NCBI GenBank assembly: GCA_035605975.1
Contig: DATNGG010000170.1
Location: forward strand, 1 to 64,000
Length of the DNA stretch: 64,000 bases
Origin: CAIKMD01 sp035605975
Lineage (GTDB): Bacteria; Pseudomonadota; Alphaproteobacteria; ATCC43930; CGMCC-115725
Direction of reading: 5' to 3'
Shown: positions 1-10,143 of the stretch, in pieces
How positions within the stretch are numbered: the first letter of the stretch is position 1
How the letters are laid out: each line of letters starts with the position of its first letter
Position numbers and translations under genes: made by a program
Notes under the pieces: generated by a model
What the model saw: the letters and a program-made list of their open reading frames with translations, nothing else
Told to the model about the DNA's origin: nothing
Databases searched by the model: none

Positions 1-2525
<2,525 letters not shown>

Positions 2526-2684
2526 GTTCACCCCCGAAGTTTTCGGCCGGCCATAATACGATTCGCGATGTGATATTTTTGTAACGAGACTGCGCTTTTA
2601 TTGGTCCTTTTCCCCAGAAACACTCCGGCCAATGCCATGGCAGGGTGAAAAGCGACGGCGCCACTCTCCCGTTTCGCGCGTCCC

Positions 2685-2709
2685 GGAACCGGTCTCGGGC
2701 CGCGGTGTT
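2685..2709 (+). promoter_or_regulatory. EcfG-type promoter
   Basis: GGAAC at 2685, 17-base spacer, GTT at 2707 (preceded by T). It lies about 70 bases upstream of the small secreted protein gene at 2778 and faces it. Confidence 0.6.
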
Positions 2710-2777
2710 GGAGCGCTGATCGGCAGGCAAGACATCGCCGCCCGCCGCTGCACGTCGCGACCTCACGGGAGATCATC

Positions 2778-3050
2778 ATGAAAACCTTGCTCTTTGCGTG
2801 CATTATCGGTCTCGGTCTCGCATCTCCGACTTTCGCGCAGCCGGCCCAAGCGCCGGCCGACACCAATCGGCCCGCTGCCTCGGATATGAGCGGCGCCAAT
2901 ATGAACGCGGGGAAGGGCGATGCGCATCATCGGAAGTCCGCGCGCTCCGCACGCCGCACCGGCTCGACGCATGAGCAAAACGCGAAAGAGGAGAGAGAGA
3001 CCGCGCAGTTGAACCAGCAGCAGCTCCAGCAAGCGCGCCAAGCGCGTTAG
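2778..3050 (+). CDS. small secreted protein, unknown function
   Basis: 90 residues. A lysine at residue 2 and a hydrophobic stretch ending in PTFAQ form a typical signal peptide with cleavage near residue 21, so the protein is probably periplasmic. The mature part is hydrophilic, rich in Ala, Gln, Arg and Asn, and ends in a Gln-rich stretch; no domain is recognised. A GGGAG ribosome site precedes the ATG. It has its own EcfG-type promoter and a GC hairpin follows the stop, so it looks monocistronic and stress-induced. No biochemical role can be assigned. Confidence 0.75.
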   Translation: MKTLLFACIIGLGLASPTFAQPAQAPADTNRPAASDMSGANMNAGKGDAHHRKSARSARRTGSTHEQNAKEERETAQLNQQQLQQARQAR

Positions 3051-3074
3051 TCTCGCGTTTATTTCGGCGGATCG

Positions 3075-3100
3075 GCCTCGGCGCGGCGCGGCGCCGAGGC
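3075..3100 (+). terminator. GC hairpin after the 2778 gene
   Basis: Perfect 10-bp stem (GCCTCGGCGC with GCGCCGAGGC) and a 6-base loop, 24 bases after the stop. There is no T-tract, so it may only stabilise the 3' end. Confidence 0.4.
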
Positions 3101-3304
3101 TCCGCCCGGCTCATCCGAAGCCCCGATCCGCGCCGCTCCATCGCCTGACGCAAGTGCGTCGCGCCGCATGAATCGTCGTGCGGCGAAATTTTTGCATGCC
3201 ATGTCGGCGAAGCTCGGCTAACGTTGACGCCTTCGATCTTCGCGGCGTGCAGGGCGCCGCGGCCGAAGGACAACGCGATTGCGAGGGGCGAGGGGCGCGG
3301 GACG

Positions 3305-3673
3305 GTGCTGCCTGAGGACGTTATCAATTTCATTCGCAGTTCGATCGGGTCGATCTGGGCGCTTGAGCAGTTGCTTCTCCTGCATCGCGATCCCAACCGC
3401 GTTTGGAGCGTCGACGAACTCACGCGCGAGCTGCGCAGCAGCCTCGGCATCGTCAGCGGCGTCCTGATGCAATTCGAAAGATTGGGATTCGTCGAGCAAG
3501 CCGCGGAAGGCCGTTACCGCTACCATGCCGCCACGGCCGAGCTCGAGGCTCAGGTCGAGCGCCTCGTGTCGCACTACGCCCAATTCCCGCTGGCGGTGAT
3601 GCAGGCGATCCTGCTCGCGCCGAATCACAAGATTCAACTCTTCGCCGACGCGTTCCGGCTCAAGAAGGAGTAG
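3305..3673 (+). CDS. small winged-helix-like regulator
   Basis: 122 residues from the GTG at 3305, preceded by GAGGGG. The frame is open upstream to a TTG at 3224, but residues encoded there look non-native. The core (SIGSIWALEQLLLLHRDP, then WSVDELTRELRSS, VSGVLMQFERLGFV and YRYH) has the helix-helix-wing pattern of small MarR/PadR-like DNA-binding proteins. It lies 5 bases upstream of two small membrane proteins, so it probably belongs to one transcription unit with them. The family is inferred from pattern only; it could be a non-DNA-binding winged-helix protein. Confidence 0.7.
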   Translation: MLPEDVINFIRSSIGSIWALEQLLLLHRDPNRVWSVDELTRELRSSLGIVSGVLMQFERLGFVEQAAEGRYRYHAATAELEAQVERLVSHYAQFPLAVMQAILLAPNHKIQLFADAFRLKKE

Positions 3674-3678
3674 AATGC

Positions 3679-3942
3679 ATGGCGTTCGGCCCAATCGTCT
3701 ATTTCCTGTGCTTCATCACCAGCACGCTGGCGATGCTTCTTCTGTTCCGAAGTTATCTGCGGACAAGATCGCGCCTGCTGCTATGGAGCGCGTTGGGGTT
3801 CGTTGCCCTGGCGCTCAACAATTTTTTCCTCTTCGCCGACCTCGTGCTCTTCCCTTCGGTTAACTTCCTGCCGGCGCGCGACCTCTCGGCGCTCGCGGCG
3901 GCGCTGCTGCTCCTCTACGGCTTCGTCTGGGAGATCGACTGA
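3679..3942 (+). CDS. DUF5985-like membrane protein
   Basis: 87 residues with three predicted membrane segments (about 4-22, 33-50 and 68-84). The start is 5 bases after the stop of the regulator gene, and its AAGGAG ribosome site overlaps that gene's end. A paralogous protein follows 8 bases downstream. These short three-helix proteins are often found in rhizobial genomes as pairs, with no known function. The DUF5985 assignment rests on size, topology and pairing, and is weaker here than for the next gene. Confidence 0.7.
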   Translation: MAFGPIVYFLCFITSTLAMLLLFRSYLRTRSRLLLWSALGFVALALNNFFLFADLVLFPSVNFLPARDLSALAAALLLLYGFVWEID

Positions 3943-3950
3943 GAAGAGCC

Positions 3951-4292
3951 ATGATCCAGTATCCAGAAGACTTCGTTCTCGGCGCCGCGGCAATGGGGTA
4001 TTTGATCGTCGGCCTGTTCTTCTTCAGATTTTGGCGGCAGACGAGCGATGGCCTCTTCCTCACCTTCGCGGCCGCGTTTTGGGTTCTGGCGGCGAGCGAG
4101 GCCGCCTTCAGCTTCGGCCTCCCGCGCGGCGCTGGCTGGATCTATGTCCTGCGGCTGGCGGCCTTTGTCCTGATCATCGGCGCGATCCTCGGCAAGAATC
4201 TTGGCCGGGCGGGAGGCAAGCCGCCGGGGAACCTCCCGGTGCCGCCCCTGCCCGAAGCGCCGCGCGGGCTCACAAAAAAGGCCCCGCCCTGA
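3951..4292 (+). CDS. DUF5985 family membrane protein
   Basis: 113 residues with three membrane segments and the family-like stretch FFRFWRQTSDGLFLTFAAAF, followed by WVLAASEA. A Pro-rich cytoplasmic tail of about 30 residues is an extension beyond the usual length of 85-95. It is the last gene of the three-gene unit with the regulator and the first DUF5985-like protein. Its stop codon lies inside the stem of the terminator that serves the opposite strand. Function unknown. Confidence 0.75.
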   Translation: MIQYPEDFVLGAAAMGYLIVGLFFFRFWRQTSDGLFLTFAAAFWVLAASEAAFSFGLPRGAGWIYVLRLAAFVLIIGAILGKNLGRAGGKPPGNLPVPPLPEAPRGLTKKAPP

Positions 4293-4343
4293 GGCGGGGC
4301 CGAGTGCGAGAGAGGACATGCTGGCGAGGGCCAGCCTTCCAGC
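4276..4343 (-). ncRNA. possible short stress RNA
   Basis: On the minus strand GGAAC (4375-4371) is followed after 18 bases by GTT (4352-4350), and about 65 bases downstream lies a strong intrinsic terminator. No good reading frame fits between. A short RNA is one reading; it could instead be just the 3' untranslated region of the DUF4142 mRNA. Low confidence. Confidence 0.25.
4280..4301 (-). terminator. intrinsic terminator (minus strand)
   Basis: 9-bp perfect stem GGCCCCGCC/GGCGGGGCC with a CTGA-type loop. On the minus strand it is followed by six T. It ends transcripts coming from the DUF4142 gene and also sits at the end of the plus-strand DUF5985 gene. Confidence 0.8.
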
Positions 4344-4414
4344 CCTCTGAACACAGCACTTCTCGGTAAGGTTCCCGGGGGAGGCCCGCCGCGGTGGGGC
4401 GGCCGACCGCCGGT

Positions 4415-4924
4415 TCAGGGCGCCGTTGCCTGCTGTTCGTGCTCGATCGACTGCGCCATTTGCAGATGCTTGCGCAACGTCGGAAGCTGCTTTTGCGCAA
4501 GGTCGCTCGCGGGGCCGTTCTTCGCGTTGGCCTCTTGCTCGAAGGCGCGGATGTCCTTGTCGTGATCCGCAACCATCATAGTCGCGAATTCCCGGTCGAA
4601 CGCCTTTCCTTTCAGCTTCGACAATTTCTCGTAGTCCTTCTGCGCCTCGGCGCTAGGCTGCGTCGGAACACTGATATTGGCCGCCTTGGCGACGCTTTTT
4701 GCTTCGTTGCCGGCCTTGGTATGGTCGGTCACGAGCGTCTTGCCGAAATTGCGCACGGCCTCGCTGCCGCCATTCGTCTCGGCGAGATGCCCGGCCTTCA
4801 CCTCGGCAAGGTCGCCTTTGATGGCCGTCGTCAGGAATTCGTTCGGACTCATCGATTGTGCAAGGGCAAGGGGCGAAGACGCCATGACCAGCATCGCCGC
4901 CCCGGGCAGAATCCATTTCTTCAT
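4415..4924 (-). CDS. DUF4142 protein, periplasmic
   Basis: 169 residues. The signal peptide is KKWIL followed by a hydrophobic core and LALAQS (cleavage near residue 23). The mature part is all-helical DUF4142 (SMSPNEFLTTAIKGDLAEVK, then FGKTLVTDHTKA, FATMMVADHDKDI, LPTLRKHLQMA). The DH and H residues at helix ends recall a ferritin-like bundle. The frame stays open further upstream, but the GGAGAG ribosome site fits only the ATG at 4924. An EcfG-type promoter lies 51 bases upstream and a terminator at 4280. Role unknown, although the family is often stress-induced. Confidence 0.9.
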   Translation of the reverse strand: MKKWILPGAAMLVMASSPLALAQSMSPNEFLTTAIKGDLAEVKAGHLAETNGGSEAVRNFGKTLVTDHTKAGNEAKSVAKAANISVPTQPSAEAQKDYEKLSKLKGKAFDREFATMMVADHDKDIRAFEQEANAKNGPASDLAQKQLPTLRKHLQMAQSIEHEQQATAP

Positions 4925-4974
4925 CGGATACTCTCCTCCGAAAAGTCTTGAGAGCACATCACTGCTGCGTGAGA

Positions 4975-5000
4975 AACGGACGCGACCGGAGCTTCGTTCC
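4975..5000 (-). promoter_or_regulatory. EcfG-type promoter
   Basis: Reading the minus strand: GGAAC (5000-4996), 17 bases, CGTT (4978-4975). It faces the DUF4142 gene 51 bases away. Confidence 0.7.
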
Positions 5001-5054
5001 TGATGCGTGCGGCGCGAAGCATTCGCTCGTGGCGCGGCGGTTTTCCGCCCAAAG

Positions 5055-5140
5055 TTATGCCGCCTTGAGCTCGACTTTCGTCCAGCCGGTTTCGCGCTGG
5101 TCGAAGTGTTCATAAGCCTCGATCGCATTTTCGATGGGCA
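5055..5140 (-). pseudogene. C-terminal remnant of a zinc alcohol dehydrogenase
   Basis: Directly after the nuoD stop, the minus strand encodes a short tail beginning PIENAIEAYEHFDQRETGW and ending KVELKAA before a TAA. This matches the usual last 25-30 residues of zinc-dependent alcohol dehydrogenases. No dehydrogenase body precedes it; the same frame upstream is antisense nonsense inside nuoD. It is read as a leftover from a rearrangement that joined nuoD to the end of an adh gene. Recognition rests on a short segment. Confidence 0.45.
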
Positions 5141-6361
5141 TCAGCGATCGATCTCGCCGAACACGATGTCGAGCGAGCCGATGATCGCCACCACATCGGC
5201 AAGCATGTGCCCGCGGCTCATCGCGTCGATCGCCTGGAGAAAGGCGAAGCTCGGCGCGCGGATTTTGCAACGATAGGGGCGATTGCTGCCGTCGGAGACG
5301 AGATAGACGCCGAACTCGCCCTTGGGTGCTTCGACGGCGGTGTAGGTCTCGCCGGCGGGCACGTGATAGCCCTCGGTGTAGAGCTTGAAGAAGTGGATAA
5401 GCGCCTCCATCGAGCGCTTCATCTCGGCGCGCGGCGGCGGCGCGATTTTGTAGTCGTCGATCATCACCGGGCCCGCGGGCATTTTCTCGAGGCATTGACG
5501 GATGATGCGCAGGCTCTGGCGCATCTCCTCCATGCGCACGAGGTAGCGCGTCCAGCAATCGCCGTTCCGGCCGATCGGCACGTCGAACTCCATCTCGGCA
5601 TAGACCTCGTAAGGCTGCGCCTTGCGCAAATCCCAGGGAATGCCGGAGGCGCGCAGCATCGGGCCGCTGAAGCCCCATTGGAGCGCCTGCTCTGCGCTGA
5701 ACGCGCCGATATCGACGGTGCGCTGCTTGAAGATGCGGTTCTCGGTCAGGAGCAGCTCAAGATCGTCGATGCGCGGGCCGAAGGAGTCGCAAAACGCGAG
5801 AATGTCCTCGGCCAATCCCGGCGGCATATCCTGATGCACGCCGCCCGGGCGAAAATAATTGGCGTGCAGGCGAGCGCCGGAAACCCGCTCGTAGAATTCC
5901 ATCAGCCGCTCGCGCTCCTCGAAGCCCCACAGCATCGGCGTGATCGCGCCGATATCGAGCGCGAAAGTCGTCACGTTGAGCAGGTGATTGAGGATGCGCG
6001 TGATCTCGCTGAACAGCACGCGGATGTATTGTGCGCGCAAGGGCGGGGTGATGCCGAGCAGCTTCTCGGCCGCCAGAGCGAAAGCATGCTCCTGGTTCAT
6101 CGGCGAGACGTAATCGAGCCGGTCGAAATAGGGCAGAGCCTGCAGATAGGTTTTGTACTCGACCAGCTTCTCCGTGCCGCGGTGAAGGAAGCCGATATGC
6201 GGATCGCAGCGATAAACCTGCTCGCCGTCCATTTCGAGGACGAGGCGCAGCACCCCGTGCGCGGCGGGATGCTGCGGCCCGAAATTCATATCGTAGTGCC
6301 GGATCTGCCGCCCGCCCGGCAGATCGCGGCCGGGCTCATCGTTGCGGCGAGCCTCCGCCAT
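5141..6361 (-). CDS. nuoD: NADH-quinone oxidoreductase subunit D, orphan copy
   Basis: 406 residues, full length for NuoD, the 49-kDa subunit of complex I lining the quinone pocket. Visible signatures are NFGPQHPAAHGVLRLVLEMD (quinone-site His), CDPHIGFLHRGTEKL, DYVSPMNQEHAFALA, FRPGGVHQDMPPGL and the C-terminal DIVFGEIDR. The ATG at 6361 opens 17 bases after a small secreted-protein gene. None of the other nuo genes are adjacent, which is unusual because nuoD normally sits in the nuoA-N operon. It may be a second copy or part of a hydrogenase-like accessory complex; no residue loss that would inactivate it was noticed. Confidence 0.93.
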   Translation of the reverse strand: MAEARRNDEPGRDLPGGRQIRHYDMNFGPQHPAAHGVLRLVLEMDGEQVYRCDPHIGFLHRGTEKLVEYKTYLQALPYFDRLDYVSPMNQEHAFALAAEKLLGITPPLRAQYIRVLFSEITRILNHLLNVTTFALDIGAITPMLWGFEERERLMEFYERVSGARLHANYFRPGGVHQDMPPGLAEDILAFCDSFGPRIDDLELLLTENRIFKQRTVDIGAFSAEQALQWGFSGPMLRASGIPWDLRKAQPYEVYAEMEFDVPIGRNGDCWTRYLVRMEEMRQSLRIIRQCLEKMPAGPVMIDDYKIAPPPRAEMKRSMEALIHFFKLYTEGYHVPAGETYTAVEAPKGEFGVYLVSDGSNRPYRCKIRAPSFAFLQAIDAMSRGHMLADVVAIIGSLDIVFGEIDR

Positions 6362-6378
6362 GAGCGGCGCGCCGGTCC

Positions 6379-6702
6379 CTAGCGCTGCGGCATCACGGTG
6401 GTGGACTCGACCGGTGCGCGCTGATTGCCCGGACAGGCGCGCCCGGCATATCGCATGCTGTCGACCCCGGAATTCGGCACTGTCGGGGCGGCGCCCAGCA
6501 GGCGGCCGGATTTCGGCTGCGTGTCCACGGTGTAGGGAAGCGTCGTATCCGGCGAACACGGGATTTGCGCCTGCATTTCGGCCGCCTGGCTCGAGGTATT
6601 GGGATTGTAGGGACCTGACGTTGCGACGTTCGGCGACTCCGCGCAGGCGGCACCTGTCAAGCCGAGGACGAGCAAGGCCGAGACAAGAGTAATTCGCTGC
6701 AT
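6379..6702 (-). CDS. small secreted protein, unknown
   Basis: 107 residues. It opens with a signal peptide (QRITLVSALLVLGLTGAACA, cleavage near residue 21). The mature part has two Cys (IPCSPD, RACPGN), possibly a disulfide, and is rich in Pro, Ser and Thr. Two in-frame ATGs are possible; 6702 is chosen because GGAGAAGG lies just upstream of it. It is upstream of nuoD with a 17-base gap and probably cotranscribed. No domain recognised. Confidence 0.65.
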   Translation of the reverse strand: MQRITLVSALLVLGLTGAACAESPNVATSGPYNPNTSSQAAEMQAQIPCSPDTTLPYTVDTQPKSGRLLGAAPTVPNSGVDSMRYAGRACPGNQRAPVESTTVMPQR

Positions 6703-6796
6703 CACCTTCTCCATTGTCCGCCGATAACGACCTGTCCATGAAACGCCCCATCCCGCGCGGCGGTTGCGGCAAAGCGTGCCGGGCCGGCCGCGAGGC

Positions 6797-6821
6797 GGAA
6801 CTTTGGCTTGCCGGCGTGGTT
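6797..6821 (+). promoter_or_regulatory. EcfG-type promoter
   Basis: GGAAC at 6797, 17 bases, GTT at 6819 (preceded by G). It lies 165 bases upstream of the AsmA-family gene, in the same direction. The leader would be long (about 155 bases). Confidence 0.45.
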
Positions 6822-6985
6822 TACCGCACGCCGCCGCGGCAAAGACCGATCGGCGCGACGTTGCTCCCGTCGCTCGAGCGCCGGCCCGCGGACGGCACAT
6901 GCACCTTCCCATCCGGTTGCGCGCGTCGCGCGTGGGCCTCTCGGTCCCGCGGCGTCGAGGGCGCAATGGAGCAGCGGTTCGCCTC

Positions 6986-8989
6986 ATGCGGCTTCGCGTC
7001 GTCATCCTGGTGGTGCTTGGTGTCTTCGCTGTCCTGGTGATCGGCGCGGCGGCGGCGCTGTGGTTTGGCGGCGGGCCGCTCGTCGCTTGGGCAATCGAGA
7101 ATCCGGTAAGCGGTGCGATGAACCGGAAAATCACCCTTGGCGGCCCGCTTGCGCTGCATTGGGGGCGGAATGTCACGATCGCCGCCCAGGATGTGAGCGT
7201 CGCGAATACGAGTTGGGGGACCGATCCGGTGATGTTCTCCGCGCGGAGCCTAAAGCTCGAATTCGACCTCTTCAGCCTCGTCAGCGGTCCGGTGCATGTC
7301 GGATATATCGAGCTCGACGGGTGGAAGCTTCGCCTCGAGACCTCCAAGAGCGGCAAGCCGAACTGGAATTTTGCCGCCAGCGCGACGGTGCCGAGCCACC
7401 GCACGCAATTTCCCGTGCTGGACCGCTTGACCGCGCGAAACGGCTCGCTCGTCTATCGCAACGGCGAAACCGCGGCGACCTCAACGCTCGATATCGCGGG
7501 ACTCGATTTTGCCGCGCCCGGCGCGACCCAGCCGGTCAAATTCGACGGCAAGGGCGCGTTCCAGGGGATAAAGCTGCAGCTCGCCGGCACGGCAGGTCCC
7601 ATTGCCGAGCTGCGCAACCCTTCGAAGCCATACCCGCTCAAGATCGAGGCCCAGCTCGGCGACAATCGCGCGACCATCGACGGCACCGCCAAGAACCCGC
7701 TCGATTTCGCCGGTCTCGATATGCGCTTTTCGGCCAATGGGCCGGATCTCCAAACGCTCGGCCATGCGGTCGGCATCCCGTTTCCGAAATTCCCGCCGTT
7801 TCGCGGCACGAGCGAACTCGTCGGCGGCAATGGCGAGTGGTCGCTCAACGCAGTTTCGCTGCGCATCGGCAACAGCGATGTCGAAGGTGGACTTTCAATC
7901 AACACGAAAGTGAAGGTCCCGAGCATCAAGGCCAAGCTCACTTCGAGCTACATCGACCTCACGGATTTCAAGGGGCTCTATGGCGGTCGCCCGGAGAGCG
8001 CGCCGCCTCCCGCCTCGCCCTCGGGCGATGTCATTCCGAAGGAGCGCCTGGCGGTTCACAAATTGCCCGATATCGACGCCGATCTCAGCTTCTACGGGAC
8101 GCGGATCAAATCGCCGGGCGGGTTGCCGCTCGATGCGGTGGCGGTGGGGCTGCGGCTGAAGGGCGGCGAGTTGACCGTCGATCCGCTGCGCTTTCATGCC
8201 GCCTCGGGCGATTTCGCGCTGCAATTCCGCTACAATCCGTTCACCCACGACACCCCGCCGAAGCTGAGCGCCAAGCTCGATGTCCGACACATCCACCTGC
8301 ACCCGCTGTTGCAGGGTATGGGCCTGCCGTCGTTCGTGAAAGCCACCTCGGGGATCATCGGCGGCGGCGGGACGATCGAGACCACCGGTGCCTCCGTGAA
8401 GGATTTTCTCTCGCGCATGAGCGGGAACGTCGCGATCTTTCTCGAAGACGGGCAGATGAGCGACCTGCTCCAGACGCTTATTCCGATCGATGCGGCGAAG
8501 GCGCTTGGCGTTTATATCGGCGGCGACAAGATCGTGCCGATCGATTGCCTCATCGCCCGCTTCGACATCGACTCGGGCGTGGCGAAGCCGTCGACCTTCG
8601 TGTTCAATACGCCGGATACCAGCGTCGTGGGCAGCGGCTCGATCGATTTCGACAAGGAGGTCATCGATCTGACGCTCAAGCCGTATAACCGCAAGTTCAC
8701 CCTGGTGAGCCTGCGCACGCCGATCGAGATCAAAGGCAAGCTGCGCAAGCCCGACTTCCATATCGACACCCACAGCATCATCGCGCGGATCGGCGAGTCC
8801 CTGGGCCTCGGCGTGATCTTTCCGCCCGCCGCGCTCGTACCCCTCGTCGATCAAGGGCTCGGCGGCCAGAATCGCTGCTCGAAATTCTTCGCCCCCGCCG
8901 ACCAGCAGGCGCCCAACCAGCCGAGCAAGGAAAACGAGGCGCAAGCGCCGGCCCCGTCTCACGACGATTCGGCTCCTCAGCAGCATTGA
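6986..8989 (+). CDS. AsmA-family envelope protein
   Basis: 667 residues with one N-terminal membrane anchor (about 4-25) followed by a long beta-rich region with the AsmA pattern: early IENPVSGAMNRKITLGGPLA, then repeated FSARSLKLEFDL-type strands, and a C-terminal module (VFNTPDTSVVGSGSIDFDKE, LTLKPYNRKFTLVSLRTP, IKGKLRKPDFHID) typical of the AsmA C-terminus. Family members are inner-membrane-anchored periplasmic bridge-like proteins linked to lipid transport and outer-membrane homeostasis. The tail is Pro/Gln/Ala-rich. The frame is open 74 codons further upstream, but the ATG at 6986 gives a normal membrane start. An EcfG-type promoter precedes it. Confidence 0.85.
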   Translation: MRLRVVILVVLGVFAVLVIGAAAALWFGGGPLVAWAIENPVSGAMNRKITLGGPLALHWGRNVTIAAQDVSVANTSWGTDPVMFSARSLKLEFDLFSLVSGPVHVGYIELDGWKLRLETSKSGKPNWNFAASATVPSHRTQFPVLDRLTARNGSLVYRNGETAATSTLDIAGLDFAAPGATQPVKFDGKGAFQGIKLQLAGTAGPIAELRNPSKPYPLKIEAQLGDNRATIDGTAKNPLDFAGLDMRFSANGPDLQTLGHAVGIPFPKFPPFRGTSELVGGNGEWSLNAVSLRIGNSDVEGGLSINTKVKVPSIKAKLTSSYIDLTDFKGLYGGRPESAPPPASPSGDVIPKERLAVHKLPDIDADLSFYGTRIKSPGGLPLDAVAVGLRLKGGELTVDPLRFHAASGDFALQFRYNPFTHDTPPKLSAKLDVRHIHLHPLLQGMGLPSFVKATSGIIGGGGTIETTGASVKDFLSRMSGNVAIFLEDGQMSDLLQTLIPIDAAKALGVYIGGDKIVPIDCLIARFDIDSGVAKPSTFVFNTPDTSVVGSGSIDFDKEVIDLTLKPYNRKFTLVSLRTPIEIKGKLRKPDFHIDTHSIIARIGESLGLGVIFPPAALVPLVDQGLGGQNRCSKFFAPADQQAPNQPSKENEAQAPAPSHDDSAPQQH

Positions 8990-9044
8990 ACCGGAGGCGC
9001 CGGTCGCGCGTTCTCACAAACGGGCCACAAGAGGAGCCGCAGAC

Positions 9045-9227
9045 ATGCAAATCGAGATCGTCGAGCCGCGATCGAAGGACATTGAGGATTTCCTGAACGA
9101 TCTGACAGAAATTTCGCGCAGGCACGGCATCGTCGTCGGCGGACGCCCCATTCTCTGCTTCATGGAAAGAGCCGAATATCAAACGATCTATCATCTCGAC
9201 GAAGACAACCTCTTGTCTCTGGGCTGA
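9045..9227 (+). CDS. small hypothetical protein
   Basis: 60 residues, acidic, with no membrane segment or signal. An AGAGGAG ribosome site stands 8 bases before the ATG. The sequence has alternating charged and hydrophobic residues (IEIVEPRSKDIEDFLNDL, ILCFMERAEYQTIYHL) consistent with a small alpha/beta fold. It follows the AsmA gene by 55 bases. A weak promoter match (TGAAC, 17 bases, CGTT) overlaps the end of the AsmA gene. Function unknown. Confidence 0.6.
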   Translation: MQIEIVEPRSKDIEDFLNDLTEISRRHGIVVGGRPILCFMERAEYQTIYHLDEDNLLSLG

Positions 9228-9269
9228 AAGCGCCGCCATCGCGCCAGGCGGCCGCGGCGTTGCGCCGCA

Positions 9270-9294
9270 GGAACGCTGGGATGTTTGGGGCGTT
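9270..9294 (+). promoter_or_regulatory. EcfG-type promoter (perfect)
   Basis: GGAAC at 9270, 16 bases, CGTT at 9291, the full consensus. It drives the zinc-ribbon-like gene at 9364. Confidence 0.75.
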
Positions 9295-9363
9295 TTACCG
9301 GCGTTCTGTTTTCCGCTCCCCAAATGGTCGAGCGCCTGAGGCCACCCTGCCCCTGGAGTGAGA

Positions 9364-9615
9364 ATGTTCGACAAGACCCTTCTTGCCGTCGAATGCCCCA
9401 ACTGCGCCGAATACACCGAAAAGTCGCTTGCCCAATTGCAGCGCGCGGCGTCGATCTCATGTTGCCGCTGCGGCGCGCTTATCGACCTGACGCGCGACGC
9501 GGTGCACGCCGAGATCCGCGGCGCGATCCGGCGGTTGCGCAACTCGGCGGCGCGGATGCGCCGCTTCTCGGCGCAGGTGACGGCGCGCGGCACGCGTTTC
9601 CGCGCCGCGCGGTGA
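9364..9615 (+). CDS. small zinc-ribbon-like protein
   Basis: 83 residues with two Cys pairs, ECPNCAEYTEK and SCCRCGALID, in the CxxC-CxxC arrangement of zinc ribbons. The second half is Arg-rich and helical (AEIRGAIRRLRNSAARMRR), suggesting nucleic-acid contact. GGAG lies 5 bases before the ATG. A perfect EcfG-type promoter precedes it. Possible role: a stress-induced regulatory or RNA-binding adaptor, but this is inference from composition. Confidence 0.7.
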   Translation: MFDKTLLAVECPNCAEYTEKSLAQLQRAASISCCRCGALIDLTRDAVHAEIRGAIRRLRNSAARMRRFSAQVTARGTRFRAAR

Positions 9616-9699
9616 GGGCGCCGACGCAAGTCCCGTAAGCGGCGCTCTGCCGCGTCTTCACATTCTCGCGCGCGCACGACATCTCACCTCTCTTCGCCT

Positions 9700-9725
9700 G
9701 GAACCTCATCCGCGTTGCCCTCGTT
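9700..9725 (+). promoter_or_regulatory. EcfG-type promoter
   Basis: GGAAC at 9700, 17 bases, CGTT at 9722. It lies 48 bases before the secreted-protein gene at 9774. Confidence 0.7.
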
Positions 9726-9773
9726 GAGGGCGATCGGTGCCGGCGAGGCACCATCCGTTCTGGAGGATGAATC

Positions 9774-10094
9774 ATGAAGTTGCCAGCTTTGGTCTTAATT
9801 GCCGCGATGTCGATGACGGGCGCGGCCTTCGCGCAGTCGAGCGACACCACGCCGGTCAATCCCAATGCCAATCCGAACAATTGCTCGGCGGCGTTTCCGA
9901 ATTGCACCGGCGTCAACAAGACCCCGGGCAATTCGCCCGGCACGGCGCGCAATGCAGCGCGGCAGGAAGGCAGGATTCCGCAGACGGCGACGGAGCCGAA
10001 TCTGCCAATGAAGGAGCGCTGTCCCTCGGATGAGCCGAACTGCTCGGCGAACACGGCGACGCCCAGCGACAGCGCGCCGCAACAGCAACGATAA
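9774..10094 (+). CDS. small secreted Asn/Pro-rich protein
   Basis: 106 residues. The signal peptide is KLPALVLIAAMSMTGAAFAQ, with cleavage near residue 21. The mature region has four Cys in NCSAAFPNC, RCPSDEPNC arrangements and many Asn, Pro and Thr, with no recognised domain. GGAGGA stands 7 bases before the ATG. It has its own EcfG-type promoter, and a 20-bp palindrome follows the stop, so it appears monocistronic. Periplasmic location is likely; function unknown. Confidence 0.7.
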   Translation: MKLPALVLIAAMSMTGAAFAQSSDTTPVNPNANPNNCSAAFPNCTGVNKTPGNSPGTARNAARQEGRIPQTATEPNLPMKERCPSDEPNCSANTATPSDSAPQQQR

Positions 10095-10110
10095 GGGACA
10101 GGGCGGCACG

Positions 10111-10130
10111 GGGCTGGCGCGCGCCAGCCC
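10111..10130. terminator. palindrome between convergent genes
   Basis: Perfect 20-bp inverted repeat GGGCTGGCGC/GCGCCAGCCC without a loop or T-tract, between the convergent ends of the 9774 gene and the hybrid kinase gene. Possibly a bidirectional transcript end. Confidence 0.4.
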
Positions 10131-10143
10131 TTGCCGTCCGCGC

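Noticed and set aside
8987..9012. TGAAC, 17 bases, CGTT overlapping the AsmA gene stop
   Set aside because: The -35 has a mismatch at its first base; kept only as a weak note for the 9045 gene.
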